From the NCBI GenBank assembly GCA_034440575.1, contig JAOTOL010001451.1, positions 824,501 through 888,500 of the forward strand: a DNA stretch of 64,000 nucleotides, read 5' to 3'. The DNA is from Imbricaverruca yamaguchii. Taxonomy: Eukaryota; Arthropoda; Thecostraca; Neoverrucidae. The notes under the pieces were generated by a model, which worked only from the letters and a program-made list of their open reading frames with translations, did not search any database and was not told the origin of the DNA. The translations under genes and the position numbers were made by a program. Of this stretch, positions 26,601 through 40,469 are shown in pieces (position 1 is the first letter of the stretch; each line of letters opens with the position of its first letter).

Positions 26601-26918
26601 ACGCATACATATGCACCTAGCCGACCGGACAGCCCAGCCGACGTCAGCTGTTACAGCAGCCAACTCTACACTGGACTCGGCTAAGCCTGCGATGTCTAGC
26701 GTGTCGCTCCGATTACCGCGGTTAGCTCATGAAGTAGTCGGTGGCAGCGTAAACACGCGGCGGACGTCATGGTATGTCAGCGTGAGATTAGGTGCGCAGA
26801 CAGAGTTGGCTCAGTGAACTGGCATTGGTTTGGGAGCGACAATGGAGGTGACGCTGTGAGCGTACCCTGCCAGACGACTGGCGGCGCTGGGATCCACCCA
26901 GACGTTTGTTGACGTGTT

Positions 26919-26980
26919 AAACCCCCTGATCGGACTTTTGACCCCTGATCGGACTTTTGACCCCTGATCGGACTTTTGAC
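26919..26980. repeat. 19-bp unit, three exact tandem copies
   Basis: CCCCTGATCGGACTTTTGA occurs three times in a row, followed by GACGTTTGG-type words that recur loosely to about 27080. Confidence 0.9.
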
Positions 26981-28880
26981 GACGTTTGGAGCCCGCCTAC
27001 TTTGACGTTTGGCGGCGTTTCGCAACGTTTGGGGCCCGCCAAGGTCGACGTCTGGCGACGTTCGACGACGTTTAGTCATCGGTGGATTCACTGTTTTTTT
27101 TTAGTCGTGGATTCTGAGATGGCAAAAATATAATTGGATCTAAGAAATGCGATTGAATGATGCCGGTTTGCTTAATTTGCAATTCCAATAAAGAAAATGT
27201 TCTCAATTAATGCATCACGTACACGAGTATCTTTCCATATCAGGGGAAGAAAACCATGAGAACATCTTGCTATACAAAGGAGTCAGCACAATGGTCATTT
27301 GAAAATATAATGAAGTTAACATTACTTATTACAATTCATCCGCAATAATAATGCATTCACATGCAATATTTTTGTACTACTCCAGCAATTATTGTGGATT
27401 GATTTTTGTGAGGCACTCTTAAAATTGAACTAAGCATTCTGTATTATGGATCGGGATTCATACATACACACCGAGGTACATAAGCACACGCGCATACTCA
27501 TATGTATATATGCATATATGCATACATGCATATATGCATACATGCATATATGCATATAACTACAGAAGCACTTGCATGCACACACAAATAGAGATGTATA
27601 CCCCATAGAATACAATACTCACACCCCCTTAAAATATAAAAATAAAAGCAAAACACAAGTACACGAGAAAGGTCGCTTACAAGCGTGCAGGCCAGAACAG
27701 AGCGAGGCGTTTTAAGCACAGCATGGCATAAAGACCACTGAAAAGCCGTATCATCAACTCCGTAGGGCTTATAACAGCTAACAGAACACTCAATTGGTAC
27801 ACCGACAGCTACGCAAAAATAGTGTGAGACGCCCCCTAGGCGTCCATATTTAGTCACTAGATAGCTTTTGTCTGGTAGATAATAGATAGCTAGTAGATGT
27901 ATAGTAGTAGAAGGCATTTAGTGTGCAAGAGGCTGTAATAAAAAGGCTTTCAGCAACAGCAATAACTGTACGACATGATACATCAAACCGACGTACGTTT
28001 GTGCGGCTCGTCAGTCTTGGTGGTGCATAAATAGGTAGGAAGCTTATCACTTCTTGAAGAGCAGGCGAAAATCCTGTAGGCATTGATAAAGTATTAGACT
28101 GGACTCGTCTCACATATAGATGTTGCTTCCGCAGCTCCTCAGTCTTGGGGGCGACGCCTGTAGATTTTGCCAGATACTTTGGCACAGCGGGAAGAGAAGC
28201 CCTTCCTCCTCGTTACCAGACACAGTTGGAACCCATCCAAGCGCACCATCGTTAAACACATCCCTTGGCTTCCTTCTTGCAGGGAAGTAAGAAATATGGT
28301 GTCAAGGCCAGCCCCGAAATATTGTGGCTTGCGGTCAATGCTACATTGCGGTCAGTGAAAAATGACCAGTGTGATTGTGGATTTGAGGAAACATAAAATA
28401 GGATTGTTTGTACCATTTCTATTTATCAAATAAAAGAGACACTACCAATGCTAATGCATACTTAGAAAAACTGCGCGAAAATCGTCACCACCCATTATAG
28501 TTGTTGGATAATCTTACACCTACCTAGTTTGAACACGAGTAGTATGTCGTACTCGATATTCATGCAGCATTGCTTAACTTTTACATGGGCTTGACTTCCA
28601 AAGTTGGGGGAAGGGCTGGCTGCCAAGTTGGGAGGCTGAGCTTTAAGTTGGGGATGGGGGTGGGAGCTGGAACCCTTCCAACTAAATAGGACCCCACATA
28701 CCTGGTACTGCATCCAGCCCCAAAGTTGTTCAGCTCATCACAAAATCATAACCAAAAAATCAACTATCTGTTTTTCACGCACCCGAAATGTGTGCAATAG
28801 TGTTGCCCAGTAGTTAATGCAATGTAAGACAGCTTAGGCTAGGCCACCAGTGCGGACATGACGCTCGTGAAGCACGCGCA
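26981..28880. other. no recognised gene; ATGCATAC microsatellite at 27500-27560
   Basis: AT-rich DNA. An ATGCATAC/ATGCATAT repeat lies at about 27500-27560. No frame on either strand carries a recognisable domain. Confidence 0.45.
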
Positions 28881-28884
28881 CGTT

Positions 28885-29150
28885 ATATTTGGAGATATGT
28901 GACAGGATTATGAAACATGTGTCATGATTAGGAGACATGGGACAAGTTTAGGAGACCTGTGATATGTTTAGGAAGCATGTGGCATGGTTAGACATGCGAC
29001 ATTGTCAGACACGTGACATGGTTAGACATGTGAAATGGTTATACATTGGAAATGGTTAGACATGTGACATGGTTATATTGTAGCATGGTTGGCATGCGAC
29101 ATGGTTGACATGTGACATGGTTATATATGTGGCACGTGAGATGTGTGATT
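28885..29150. repeat. degenerate GACATGTGACATGGTTA repeat
   Basis: Short variants of GACATGTGACATGGTTA (about 17 bp) and GACATGTGATATG-like words recur irregularly about fifteen times. Confidence 0.7.
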
Positions 29151-30507
29151 TTTGTGACATTTTGATACGTGTGAAAAGATTCCAGATCCCGTTTGTGAGT
29201 CGTGCGGTGCGGCACTCATTGATATGCCGCAGTTGTGAGCGGTAAATGCCGCGGCTACTCTGCATGCAACACCACCGGAGCAGGCTGTGGCTCGGCTGGA
29301 TGATTCTGTGGCCTGCTGTTCTGTATGGAGGCGACCAGGCCCTGGCCGGCGCTGCCCACTCGCTGCCGGACGGACCATCTGCGCGTGCGCCACCGGACAA
29401 GTCGTGAGCCACCCGAAATGTGAACTGAGGTCACGGCTCGGAAGCCGGTGGAAGTTGGACAAAACACTGCTGGCGGGGTGACGTGGTGGTGCCACCGTGC
29501 TGCACGAGTTCGACCGGCTCGGCATACGCGGCACGCCTCACCAGATAACTAGCATAGCAGACCATGCATTTCCCAGCAACGAATATTGGGCTGAAAGGTA
29601 TTAACACCAACGAATACCAGCTCGTGAGGGTGTTCGGTATCACGGCTACGCGTCATGCATCGGATGGGTCATGTTGTCTCTGGTTATCCTGGGCTACTCG
29701 GCCTCCACGATGAGGAAACGATTGAAGACTGTCGCTACGGCTACCTGTGGCGAGGCTTGGAGTCGAGACGGCCGGTGGGAGATGGGACGGTGGGAAGATA
29801 GTGTGGGAGCGTGCCAGCCGTGACTGATCATTCGTGTTTGTCAAGGGTGTTTGATTAAAAATCTTATTATAACAGCACAATAATTGAATGTTGGAGCTAT
29901 ACTGCGTTGAGCTCGATTCTGGTTGATATAGAATGGTTCGAAAGACCTGGAATTAGCTTAGGGTTCAAGAGGCCATGCATGTACCGCATATAGATGCTCG
30001 TCGTGGATGTTGCCTTATGATATCTTGCTGCTGTACGCATCCGATTGTGGCTTCACCCCAGCCTTGTGTTTCCCATATTTAGCCAATTGGATCAGTGGTG
30101 CATTCAGGGTCGCGTTGGACTGAGCTGGCTTCAGTGGTTTGGATCAGGGAGGGAATGTACCCCCGATGGGAGCACCACTTCCATATGGCAATGGGGGCGC
30201 CATATTGCGTTTTGTTAGCTTACACTGCGATGGTTTGAGGACGTTACGCGTTCTTCATAGCTACCAGTGAGGCATTTACCATTACCAAGATGTTGGCAAC
30301 AAGGACTCACTTTCACACATGGATGCTTTTTCATGGATACCTTCGGTGTTCTATGTTACCATCGATTGTGTCGCAAGGGAATAATCGGTGCCATCTTACG
30401 ATTCTGGCATCTTCCCATTTGGTACGGGGGCACATCTCCCTGTGCTTCCCATGCAGGCGTCCCATGCTATGATGTCATTAACCCCTGCCTAACACAACTG
30501 GCTGACT
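29151..30507. other. no recognised gene
   Basis: Mixed unique sequence with short frames on both strands and no family recognisable. Confidence 0.4.
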
Positions 30508-30680
30508 GGGGACGAGTGGTCTGACGGTAGAATGCTCGCCTCCAAAGTGAAGAGTTGTGGGTTTCCGTCCCAACTGCCGCTGGTTTCGCCCGCGACCAAC
30601 TGACATGAGAGATTGGTTGCGCTATCTGGCCAAAGGAGCCGGCACGTCGTAAAAACCACTAGCAAGCCAACCAACCAACC
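30508..30680 (+). mobile_element. tRNA-derived SINE (family C, copy 3)
   Basis: The head GGGGACGAGTGGTCTGACGG and a decayed B box (GGGTTTCCGTCCC, about 30559) are followed by CGACCAACTGACATGAGAGA (about 30593), the family C core. The copy ends in AGCCAACCAACCAACC, an AACC-type tail that suggests mobilisation by a LINE with that 3' end. Confidence 0.65.
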
Positions 30681-32400
30681 GTTGGTGGTCCCGATTGAGT
30701 TGTTGAGTTCGGAAAAAGGCGCCATTGACCTGCTGCTTGCTCGTGGTACTCAATGTCATTTGCCTATAGCAGCACACATTTCCGAACATTGCAGACTATT
30801 CATCACTCATGGACTCTCCGCTACGATCAAAAAGTTGGTGTGGTGGGGAGAGGGAGGTATGTGAATTCGTATATTCGTTCCACGTTGCGTCTACTAGTGC
30901 ACTGATAAGTGCCACACATTTTGGTGAGATGGGCCCCTTCCCTGTATCCCCCTGTGGATTGGTATAGAGAATCCGCACTCATACTATGAATGGATCCAGA
31001 GAGGTGGGGTGGCCACTAAGTTGTGTGCGCCCTCCGTGAACGGAGAGCGATTAGTCGTATCGCATCAGATAACGTCACACTTATCGGAGAACGTCACCCT
31101 GATCGGAAAGCGACGCTGCATTTTGAAGGTTCGGCTGCAACCTCGTCGATAAATTGTCCACCGGTGGTTCCCACCCTATCGGCATGGCTCGAGAGCGTAC
31201 CATCCCCTCCCCGACAGAAATTGTCAGCAAAAGACGTTCACCTGAAAGAAATGTCGGCCTCATGGATAGGGCCAGCTGCGCCCCTCTTCCGAAACCAGTC
31301 AATAACACATCTTCGACAATATCATACGTGCCTTCTACCCCGCACCTCGATCGAAACCTCGCTTGCCATCGATACCCCGTGGTAGCACTCAAGCGATAAT
31401 CCGTCTACCGAACATGCCGCTGCTTTGCTTTGCTTTGCTTTTCCATTCTTACTCGCCCAAGAAAAGCTTGCATAGTTAGGCCATTGCGTGGAAATAACAT
31501 TTTCAAGTTACCGTGCTGGGTATTCTGCTGTCTGGCTGGCAGGGAAGTGACCCTGATGACGCAGTGTGTGACTGCTCTTCCACTGCATTATGAACGCCAC
31601 AGTTTCCAATAATTGTGCCAATGAATAAGTCACGTTACTATTGCCCTTGATTTGACACCAATACTTTGTTTCTTTGAACTGGGCTGGTGCACGAATGCAA
31701 CGTACATACCATCGCGTTCACAAACACCGGTGACCAATCGGCATCTGCCCTGGATACACTTGCTTTGCGTCTACCTTCCAGCTTCGTCACAGGCAGACGA
31801 ACTCTGTGACTGAGTTTGTCACTGTGACTGTGACTGAGTTCGCCCATACTAAACAGCACGGACCACAGACCGCCGGCCATTTCTTGTGGAATGGAAGTGA
31901 CATTTATACTTGCTAATCGGCCTTCTCTGAATAATATGCTCCACTGCGAGGAATAATGATGAGTGAATGTCATTCCAGGCCGATGTTGGTTTCGCGCCGG
32001 CTTGTTTACATCGCTCCACTAAAATCGTGACTCTTAGCTTTTGCGGCTCATTTTTCTTCCACTTGTGAAACACAGCTCCATTCACCACGCAAATCACAGT
32101 GCAATGTGCGGTATGCAGCCTGCTGTGCTTAGTTACTCCCCATACCTCCATCCTCTTTTCGACTTTCGTATTCCTCTCAGGGAAATTTCCTCGGCAGAGA
32201 ACACCGGGCGTGTAACGCATGACGCCTGACGTTGCATCACCGGCCAACTTTTACACTGCACTGGCTATCAGACGCTTACTGACTTTTACATTATGCTTGG
32301 CCCTGAAATACTGCTCCCGGAAGTGTTGTAAATATATCCGCCCGTGTTCAATCATGAAATTGTGTTTGTTTCACCGCTAGGCTCTGAGAAAACGCCTGGT
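30681..32400. other. no recognised gene
   Basis: Short overlapping frames on both strands (for example 31023-31385, + strand, serine/proline-rich in part) without recognisable domains. Confidence 0.4.
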
Positions 32401-32404
32401 GTGG

Positions 32405-33178
32405 GATGCTGGTAGGAGCGGCAACCCCGGCTCCCTTTCATCATCCTCTCGCCTGCCGAGGGATACTGGCTGAGCGGCAACCCCGGCTCCCTTTCATCAT
32501 CATCTCGCCTGCTAAGAGATACTGGCGGAGCGGCAACCCCGGCTCCCTTTCATCATCCTCTTGCCTGCTGAGAGATACTGGCGGAGCGGCAACCCCGACT
32601 CCCTTTCATCATCCTCTCGCCTGCTGAGGGATACTGGCGGAGCGGCAACCCCGGCTCCCTTTCATAATCCTCTCGCCTGCTGAGGGATGCTGGCGGAGCG
32701 GCAACCCCGGCTCCCTTTCATTATCCTCTCGCCTGCTGAGGGATACTGGCGGAGCGGCAACCCCGGCTCCCTTTCATAATCCTCTCCCCTGCTGAGGGAT
32801 GCTGGTAGGAGCGGCAACCCTGGCTCCCTTTCATCATCCTCTCGCCTGCTGAGGGATACTGGCGGAGCGGCAACCCCGACTCCCTTTCATCATCCTCTCG
32901 CCTGCTGAGGGATGCTGGTAGGAGCGGCAACCCCGACTCCCTTTCATCATCCTCTCGCCTGCCGAGGGATACTGGCTGAGCGGCAACCCCGACTCCCTTT
33001 CATCATCCTCTCGCCTGCTGAGGGATGCTGGTAGGAGCGGCAACCCTGGCTCCCTTTCATCATCCGCTCGCCTGCTGAGGGATACTGGCGGAGCGGCAAC
33101 CCCGACTCCCTTTCATCATCCTCTCGCCTGCTGAGGGATGCTGGCGGAGCGGCAACCTCGGCTCCCTTTCATCATCTC
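32405..33178. repeat. 57/58-bp minisatellite with alternating subtypes
   Basis: About 13 units share GAGCGGCAACCCCGGCTCCC and TTTCATCATCCTCTCGCCTG. Two subtypes differ at the junction: GATACTGGCGGAG (57 bp) and GATGCTGGTAGGAG (58 bp). To the right of 32800 they alternate regularly, forming a 115-bp higher-order unit. Confidence 0.93.
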
Positions 33179-33669
33179 CCATTGCTGCTCCAAACATCAG
33201 CCGTAAAAATTGCAATGCACCCGGCAGTTGGCTTACGTTCAAGGACGTTGCTATACGATGCCATTTACTACGCATGCCTGATCTTGAGCAGATTTTGGCG
33301 TGCGGTGGGTGGGGATGGGGCGGGGAATTTGCGTCCAATCGCGAACGGTAAACAAATCTGCCCGTACTGCGAGGTTCAGGTAGGTCAGCAGGAGCACTCA
33401 GGCATAATGAAAACAACACGTGCGGCAAATTGAAGCCGCTGCTCAATTTAGTAGATTGGAAGGATGGAGAGTACTCGAGATCCACTCATTTAATATGCAA
33501 ATGTATGAAATAAGCCTTCATGTTTCCTCAAGTGAAGGTCTGAAATTGCAAAGGTAAATGTGAAATATCTCGTCCATTTATATTTGACCGAAGAACCGAA
33601 CCTTTACTAAAACTGAGCGTCATTAGTAGCAAAATTACTGTGAGCCATTAGCCTTGTTTTCTACACTGG

Positions 33670-33807
33670 ATGACCTTTTTCACTAACAGGGTCATAGAAC
33701 ACTGGAACCAGCTATCAGAAACCATTGTCAGTAGAAGCACATTCAACATCTTTAAAAACAGCATAAACAATAATTATAAGAATAGAGGGCTTGTTTTTAG
33801 CTCATAA
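33670..33807 (+). pseudogene. C-terminal fragment of a second LINE ORF2 (CR1/L2/jockey-type)
   Basis: A 45-codon open piece reads FFTNRVIEHWNQLSETIVS and then STFNIFKNSIN before a stop. This motif (F..RV...WN.LP...V...S...FK..LD) is the conserved end of the ORF2 protein in many invertebrate LINEs. The rest of the element is absent upstream, as expected for a 5'-truncated insertion, and the 3' side runs into an (AT)n(TTTA)n tract at 33914-33976. Confidence 0.7.
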
Positions 33808-33911
33808 TTGCATTGATCTTTTGTCTTGATGTCTTTGTGATGAGAGAGGTATCGGTCGGAAATTCATGTTTATCTACGTATTGGCTATACAGAACCGGTC
33901 TGTTAGACCGG

Positions 33912-33913
<2 letters not shown>

Positions 33914-33961
<48 letters not shown>

Positions 33962-33976
33962 TTATTTATTTATTTA
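33914..33976. repeat. (AT)n(TTTA)n microsatellite, probable LINE tail
   Basis: About 42 bp of AT dinucleotides followed by five TTTA units, about 110 bp after the ORF2 stop; it may be the expanded 3' tail of the truncated LINE. Confidence 0.85.
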
Positions 33977-34639
33977 CCGTAAACCTCACTCATTGCGCAC
34001 ACTGATTTGCGCAATGGAATATAATAGCGTCTACTACTGATTATACGCCGATGCTAGTTAAATCTGACTAACGATGGCGCAAATGATGGACAAACATGAG
34101 GTCTTGTATTGCCAGATTATTGTTGATGACGCAAGCATCTTCCGATAATCATAGCGATACGCAAGCATATGAAAGCTATATATGGCTGCTCCACCACTAG
34201 CAATTGGCAGAAGCGGCATTCAGATGATCGACTGAACCATTCCTTGTACTCAGTGGTTGTCGTCGACGATTCTGCATGCAAAACCCCAGTGTTGAGCATA
34301 ATGTGTCTGGGTGTCGACGAACGGCATCATTAAATATTGCTAAGACAGCGTTGTCAAAGCATACTGTGCCTTGTATATCAGCTGAGTTCACAAATCTATG
34401 TCAGGCAAGTGAAGGGTACGTCTGTTTAGAGTAACATGTTGATTTGAAAGGCACCGATCAGCGCCAGATGTAAGTGGCCCTCACATGTACCTGGACCCAG
34501 CAGCTCGCATGGGAAGCCAACCGACGTCAAACAGCACGAGGAGCCGGACTTTGTGGCAGCGTGTGCCTGGCATGGATGACGTGAGCGGAAGTGGTCGCAC
34601 ACCGATCGGTGACATTTAAAGTGACACCAGAGCCGGATA

Positions 34640-36058
34640 TGTGAGTACGAATGTATCGTGTAGAATGTGATTGCGCCATGGACATGGGTGTATCGTGTAG
34701 GATATAATGACGCCATGGGTACGGGTTTGTCGTGTAGACTGTATATAATGTGATGTCGCCACGGGTATGGGTGTGTCGTGAAGGATATAATGACACCACG
34801 GGTATGGGTGTATCGTGTAGAATGTGATGGTACGACGGGTATGGGTGTATCGTGTAGGATGTAATGTCACTACGGATATGGGTGTGTCGTGTAGAATGTG
34901 ATGCCACCACGGGTATGGGTGTAACGTGTAGAATGTGATGGTATGACGGGTATGGGTGTATCGTGTAAGATATACTGACACCACGGGTATGAGTGTGTCG
35001 TGTAGAATGTGATGTCACCACGGGTATGGGTGTGTCGTGTAGGATATAATGCCACCACGGGTATGGGTGTGTCATGTAGGATATGATGGCACCACATGTA
35101 TGGGGTTTCGTGTAGGATATAATGCCACCACGGGTATGGGTGTGTCGTGTAGGATATGATGGCACCACAAGTATGGGGGTTTCGTGTAGAGTGTGATACC
35201 ACCACGGGTATGGGTGTGTCGTGTAGGATATAATGACACCACGGGTATGGGTGTATCGTGTAGAATGTGATGGTACGACGGGTATGGGTGTATCGTGTAG
35301 GATGTAATGCCACCACGGATATGGGTGTGTCGTGTAGAATGTGATGCCACCACGAGTATGGGTGTATCGTGTAGAATGTGATGGTACGACGGGTATGGGT
35401 GTATCGTGTAGGATATAATGTCACCACGGGTATGGGTATGTCGTGTAGGATATAATGGCACCACGAGCATGGGTGTGTCGTGTAAGATATACTGACACCA
35501 CGGGTATGAGTGTGTCGTGTAGAATGTGATGTCACCACGGGTATGGGTGTGTCGTGTAGGATATGATGGCACCACAAGTATGGGGGTTTCGTGTAGAGTG
35601 TGATGCCACCACGGATATGGGTGTATTGTGTAGGATATAATGTCACCACGGGTATGAGTGTGTCGTGTAGAATGTGATGCCACCACGGGTATGGGTGTGT
35701 CGTGTAGGATATAATGTCACCACGGGTATGAGTGTGTCGTGTAGAATGTGATGTCACCACGGGTATGGGTGTGTCGTGTAGGATATAGTGGTTCCACGGG
35801 TATGGGTGTGTCGTGTAGGATATAATGACACAACGGGTATTGGTGTATCGTATAGGATATAATGGCGCCACGGGTATGAGTGTGTCATGTAATGCCACCA
35901 CCGGTACGGGTGTGTCGTGTAGAATGTAATGCCACCACCGGTACGGGTATGTCGTGTAGAATGTAATGCCACCACCGGTACGGGTGTGTCGTGTAGAAGG
36001 TGAAGGCACCACCGGTATGCGTGTGTCGTGTAGAATGTGATAGCACACGGCGGCGCGG
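34640..36058. repeat. 37-bp minisatellite
   Basis: About 38 units of GGGTATGGGTGTGTCGTGTA followed by GGATATAATGTCACCAC or a GAATGTGATGG variant. Long frames on the minus strand are repeat artefacts. 33977-34639 before it is unique sequence without a recognised gene. Confidence 0.95.
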
Positions 36059-39000
36059 AATGTGATCACTGCGGGACCGATGGACCGTGGGTAGAATAAT
36101 GAAACCCAAACAGTATCAGGGTTAGCACTTAATGACCGGCGCGCAGGTAATCATGTTAGGCATTCGGCGCTCAATCTACTCTCTCCTCAGTTCTTGGGCA
36201 TTGCGATCTGTTTTGTATGCAATATCAGAAGGCCTGTATACGTCTGATCGCTTCCTATGCGCATAATCGTGTAACGTGTCCATCATACCTGAAAGTCACT
36301 GCTTAAAAAATCAGTTTTCATGCTCGATTTTGATTTGATCAATAGCATTCGCTTCTCATCACCTTCCCGCCAATACAGTTCGTTAATGAATTTACTCTAC
36401 CATCAAACGGCCTACTTTAGTATGCGGAATACGAGTGTGGAATGGGTGGTATTCTGCACTGTCGCTCGGCATCCTCCAGTAGGGTGTTTCAATTGTATGT
36501 ACCGAGTGCTATTTTGCGACGCTACATCCATTCCCATAAGCTATTTTATATTTTACGATTTCTTATTCTTCTGAGAGCGTAAAGCAGTGCCGTGATAAGT
36601 CGGCTAAGTATTCCATCCACTGAAGCTAAGTGATCGACGATGTGGGAAACACCTTAGTGAACTCGTACTGGAGAAGGAATTGCGCTGCTTCGGTCTGTAA
36701 AAATGCGCTGCACTCGACCTTTAGTCTCGTGGGAAGTGTCCTTTTTAGAGCTAGACACCAAGATTCTTTTCCAAGCACCATTTAGTAATATCATTGTGTA
36801 GTTAATCAGCAGGAGAAGCCACCCGAATATTTTCCCGCAATGTGAGTATTTCAGCTTGGAGTACATTTGATACTGAATCATGTCAATACATGCCGTGAGC
36901 AGCATCATCAATGTCGTATTATTATGGATTATGGGATTTAACATCACGTTACTGCAAAATCACCAAATGAAACAGTCAATAATTGTGTGTGACAAGACTG
37001 GAGAATTGTCACCAAACCAGCGTGGCGGTCCTGATACTAAGATTGTTAGTGTGAAGGGACGAATTGGCAACTTATCGCTAGCGGACTGCCAAACCAGGTG
37101 GGTCCAGACTCCTCCCCCCTCCCAACCCGCCGGGGATATCCAGCCATGTTGTGCGACTTGGACAGGATATATTGAACGGTTACTTGTTAAATTACACTAA
37201 AAATAAATCTCTCAGCAATAAGTAGCTTACTGCAAATAATGCCAAAATTAAAATTGAAATATAGTACCCGATATATCCAATATGTTGGTCAGCTTCCGTG
37301 AAACAAATGGTCAATTTCAGCAATAATTTATAACTAATGTATATATATATATATATATATAGTTAAACACAGCCGTCTGTACCATAGCGCCCGCGGTTGG
37401 TGAACGTGTGGCAACACATGTTGGAACTAAAAGTTTGTTAGTTTCAGAACCGTGAGTCGTAATGCAAAGATAGGCACGTTCCACTCAAATCGTGCGAATT
37501 AAGGAAGGTATATTTCTAGAAACTATAAACCTTTGAGAGTGTTGCAGATCTTTACATGTTGTCTCAAATACGAAACGTTACACATAATATCGTGCTCGAG
37601 TGTTCTACTGTTCCTCGTTCTCATTGTAGTTAGTAGGCAGGGATGTTATCGAAAAGGCGTTCTTGCACGGATCCTTCCAACAGCACAAACGAAAAATGTG
37701 CACAACTCTACGTCCCGCAGCGAAACAACTAGTCGTGGAAGCAGAGCATTTAATAAAGCAAGAAAATATGTCATGTCCTAATTATCAGACCAAAATTAGA
37801 AAGTTGAGAATCTAAAACTAATTGCTTATCTGCCTTTGATAGTTCGAAATGTTACCGCAGATTGTGAAATGTCATCTGGCACGACGAATGCATATCTTTT
37901 TTATAATGGATGAGGCCACTGGTCACGCAAAGAGAATTAAAATGATGAATTCAGCTACAATAAAAAGTATCTCTGAGTACGCCTTCATACGGCTCAAAGG
38001 TTACTTCAAGATTTCCAGCAGGTTTCAGTGTCGAAACTGGATAAAGATCCGTCTTCCAGTCTCCTCCGTCAACATCTTGATAACTGTGTGGCCCCTTCAG
38101 TTAGATTTCGTATTGCACTAGTTCAGACATTCGATAAAAAAATAACCATGGTCGACAATATACAAACAGGGACGAGAAGTTGGCTCTCTAGTTATATTTA
38201 TTTCGTCCGTATACGCACTTAGTGCTAAGGAAGTTATTTCACCTTCCATCACCTCAAACACTCTGTAGCTGACGTGAAAGTCTAGAAACGCACTCTAGAT
38301 CCTGCAGAAAAACTTTGCAAGTGCTAAAAGCAAAAGTCAGCGCCATGGAAGCTGAAGACAGTGAAGTGCTCCTCAAAGCATTCGATGAGATGCAAATAGA
38401 ACAAGGTGTCGATTATGATCAGAAGAATGACCGCGTCAAGGAGTACGTTAACTATGCAACTGACACACGAACAATCGGAAAACCTCACAGGGTCTCACGT
38501 TCATGGAGTATGGCATATTTGGCAACTGGAAGATTACACCGAAATATTTTTTTACTGACACCTGGAACAAGCAGAGGGAGGAAAGTATGTATATATAAAC
38601 ATATATGTATATATATATATATATATATGTATATGTATACATGTATATATATGCACACATACGCATTGTTCTGTTTTTCTTTTACGGGTAGGTGCGGTTG
38701 AAAACGAGATGAATGTGTTTTGCAGAAGTGCCCGTTAATGTTGCAGTGTCAAGTGCAGATGGGCGTGTTGACGTACTTTCTAGTCCAACAAGTAAAGTGT
38801 ACTTCATATTCGTGTCCTTGTTCTGTAGGCCTGCTCGCCAGGTGACCCATTGCTTGATGGTCGTACTCTCTGGTTGTCTTGAAGAATATAATTTTTTTTA
38901 ACGTTTAGAATACGGCCATGTAAGAGAAGGCATCGTGTCCGCGCAGGTTCATTACCAATAAATATCTGCTATGAACACTGATGAGGCGAAGATGTTGGAC

Positions 39001-40200
39001 TTCCAGATGTCGTATTGTGGGGCGCATGTCCCGGGGTACCTGTCGTGAGCTACCCTTCATCTTCACCCCCATGGTGGGTATTTGGGGAGGAGGCATCACA
39101 CAGCACAACGCACACGCGGACTGACCAAGTTCTCCCAGTTGTTTCTCCTGAACAAGTGTCTCAAACTGGTGGCTGCGAAACGGTGAGTCTGAGAAACTGC
39201 GGTTTTTCTGCGCTGCGAATTCCCACCGGCTCTGCGGTCCGGGATATTACTGTGGCTGCCACCTGGCCACCTGCCATATGGCTACTCCGAGAACGTCGAC
39301 GGATGGCCTCTGGGGTGGTACCCGGCGTGCTCCAGTAGCTGGACCAGCGCCGGCGGCCGGCGAAATCTCAACGCTGCACACGGGTAGCACGCCCGTACAT
39401 CAGCGCCACAGCGCCAACCCCTCAGTCGTTTCCAGCAACACTGGAACATAGCAACGCAACCCGCCAGGCACCCTCCAGGGCGTTCGGTGGAAGTGGAGGA
39501 AGTGGCCTCACCTTAATTGCGCGGACGGATGTGGATGGAACGCAGCGGGCTTGGCATGGTGGCAGGTGGCGGTTTTTTGGGAGCTGGCCGCCTCCCACCA
39601 GTTAAAAAGTGGAGGTGCAGAGAGGTGTGCACGGACGAGCGGCCGGTCCACACCATGACGTCTGGAGACGACGGGAAGCCGGTGGCCCACGCCGACACCG
39701 ATCAGCCCCCACACAGCCTTGAAGCCCTGCAGTATACGGAGCTTGATACACGTCTACAGGCGTTTAGCATGTAGTATCAATAAATGGAATATGCGCCAAG
39801 TATGCATCCATCTAGGCTTGTAAGCAGGATTGTAGGATTTGGCAGGGGACCAACTTCACATTCAAACTCAATATTTCTACGCAAATAGTATTTCACAGGG
39901 AAAATTACCCAATTTTACTGCAGTTCGTTCATGGTGGTTTTTCGTTCTGTCAGCCAGCTCAAGAAAAATTTACCTCCTCAAGCAGTATGTACATATCCAG
40001 AACAATCCATAATCCAACCTGAATCAGAAATCTTTGCCATAATTATATTCATAACATATCCAATCCCATTCCGAATTCCACGGTCTTTATTCGATTCACG
40101 TGACCAACTAATCTCATGACATGCATCGTTGCAAGTGTGCATGCTGAATCTCCTGCACTACTGATCCTAAATCAAGAAAGAGGAAATGCAATTGGTTCTG
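36059..40200. other. no recognised gene; (AT)n at 37340 and 38600
   Basis: Unique, mostly AT-rich sequence with two short (AT)n tracts (about 37339-37362 and 38597-38640). 39000-39760 is GC-richer, with open pieces on both strands that match no family I know. A small unrelated gene exon could be missed here. Confidence 0.4.
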
Positions 40201-40402
40201 CACATGCTCGTGTCAGCTACAAAAATCAAAATTCTCATTGTGGATCAGTGGCGCTTTCCGTTCGAGTTCGCTGTCGCATCGATCGCGTCGACGCTGTTTG
40301 TTCGTGGCCGGCATCGAGCCCGCAGTCGTCGCCTCCGGCCAACTGGGAACGCACCGGGCACACTGCACCCTTGCACAGATACACCCGTTTGCCGGTTTCG
40401 CT

Positions 40403-40447
40403 CTATTTTTGTTGTGCGCATTTTGGCGCAGCCGGCCGGTATATAAG
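40403..40447 (+). promoter_or_regulatory. candidate SCP core promoter: MEF2-like site and TATA box
   Basis: TATATAAG at 40440-40447 sits in a GC-rich context, the classic look of a TATA promoter. CTATTTTTGT at 40403-40412 is close to the MEF2 consensus, which drives muscle genes in arthropods; SCP is a muscle protein. Transcription would begin roughly 30-45 nt downstream (about 40470-40485). The assignment to SCP is inferred from strand, spacing (3 kb to the start codon) and the splice donors immediately downstream. Confidence 0.5.
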
Positions 40448-40469
40448 CGGCGTCCGAGCGCTGGTCCGT

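Noticed and set aside
34870..36069. 399-codon minus-strand frame
   Set aside because: Translation of the 37-bp array; period 37 cycles frames and the peptide is a pure repeat.
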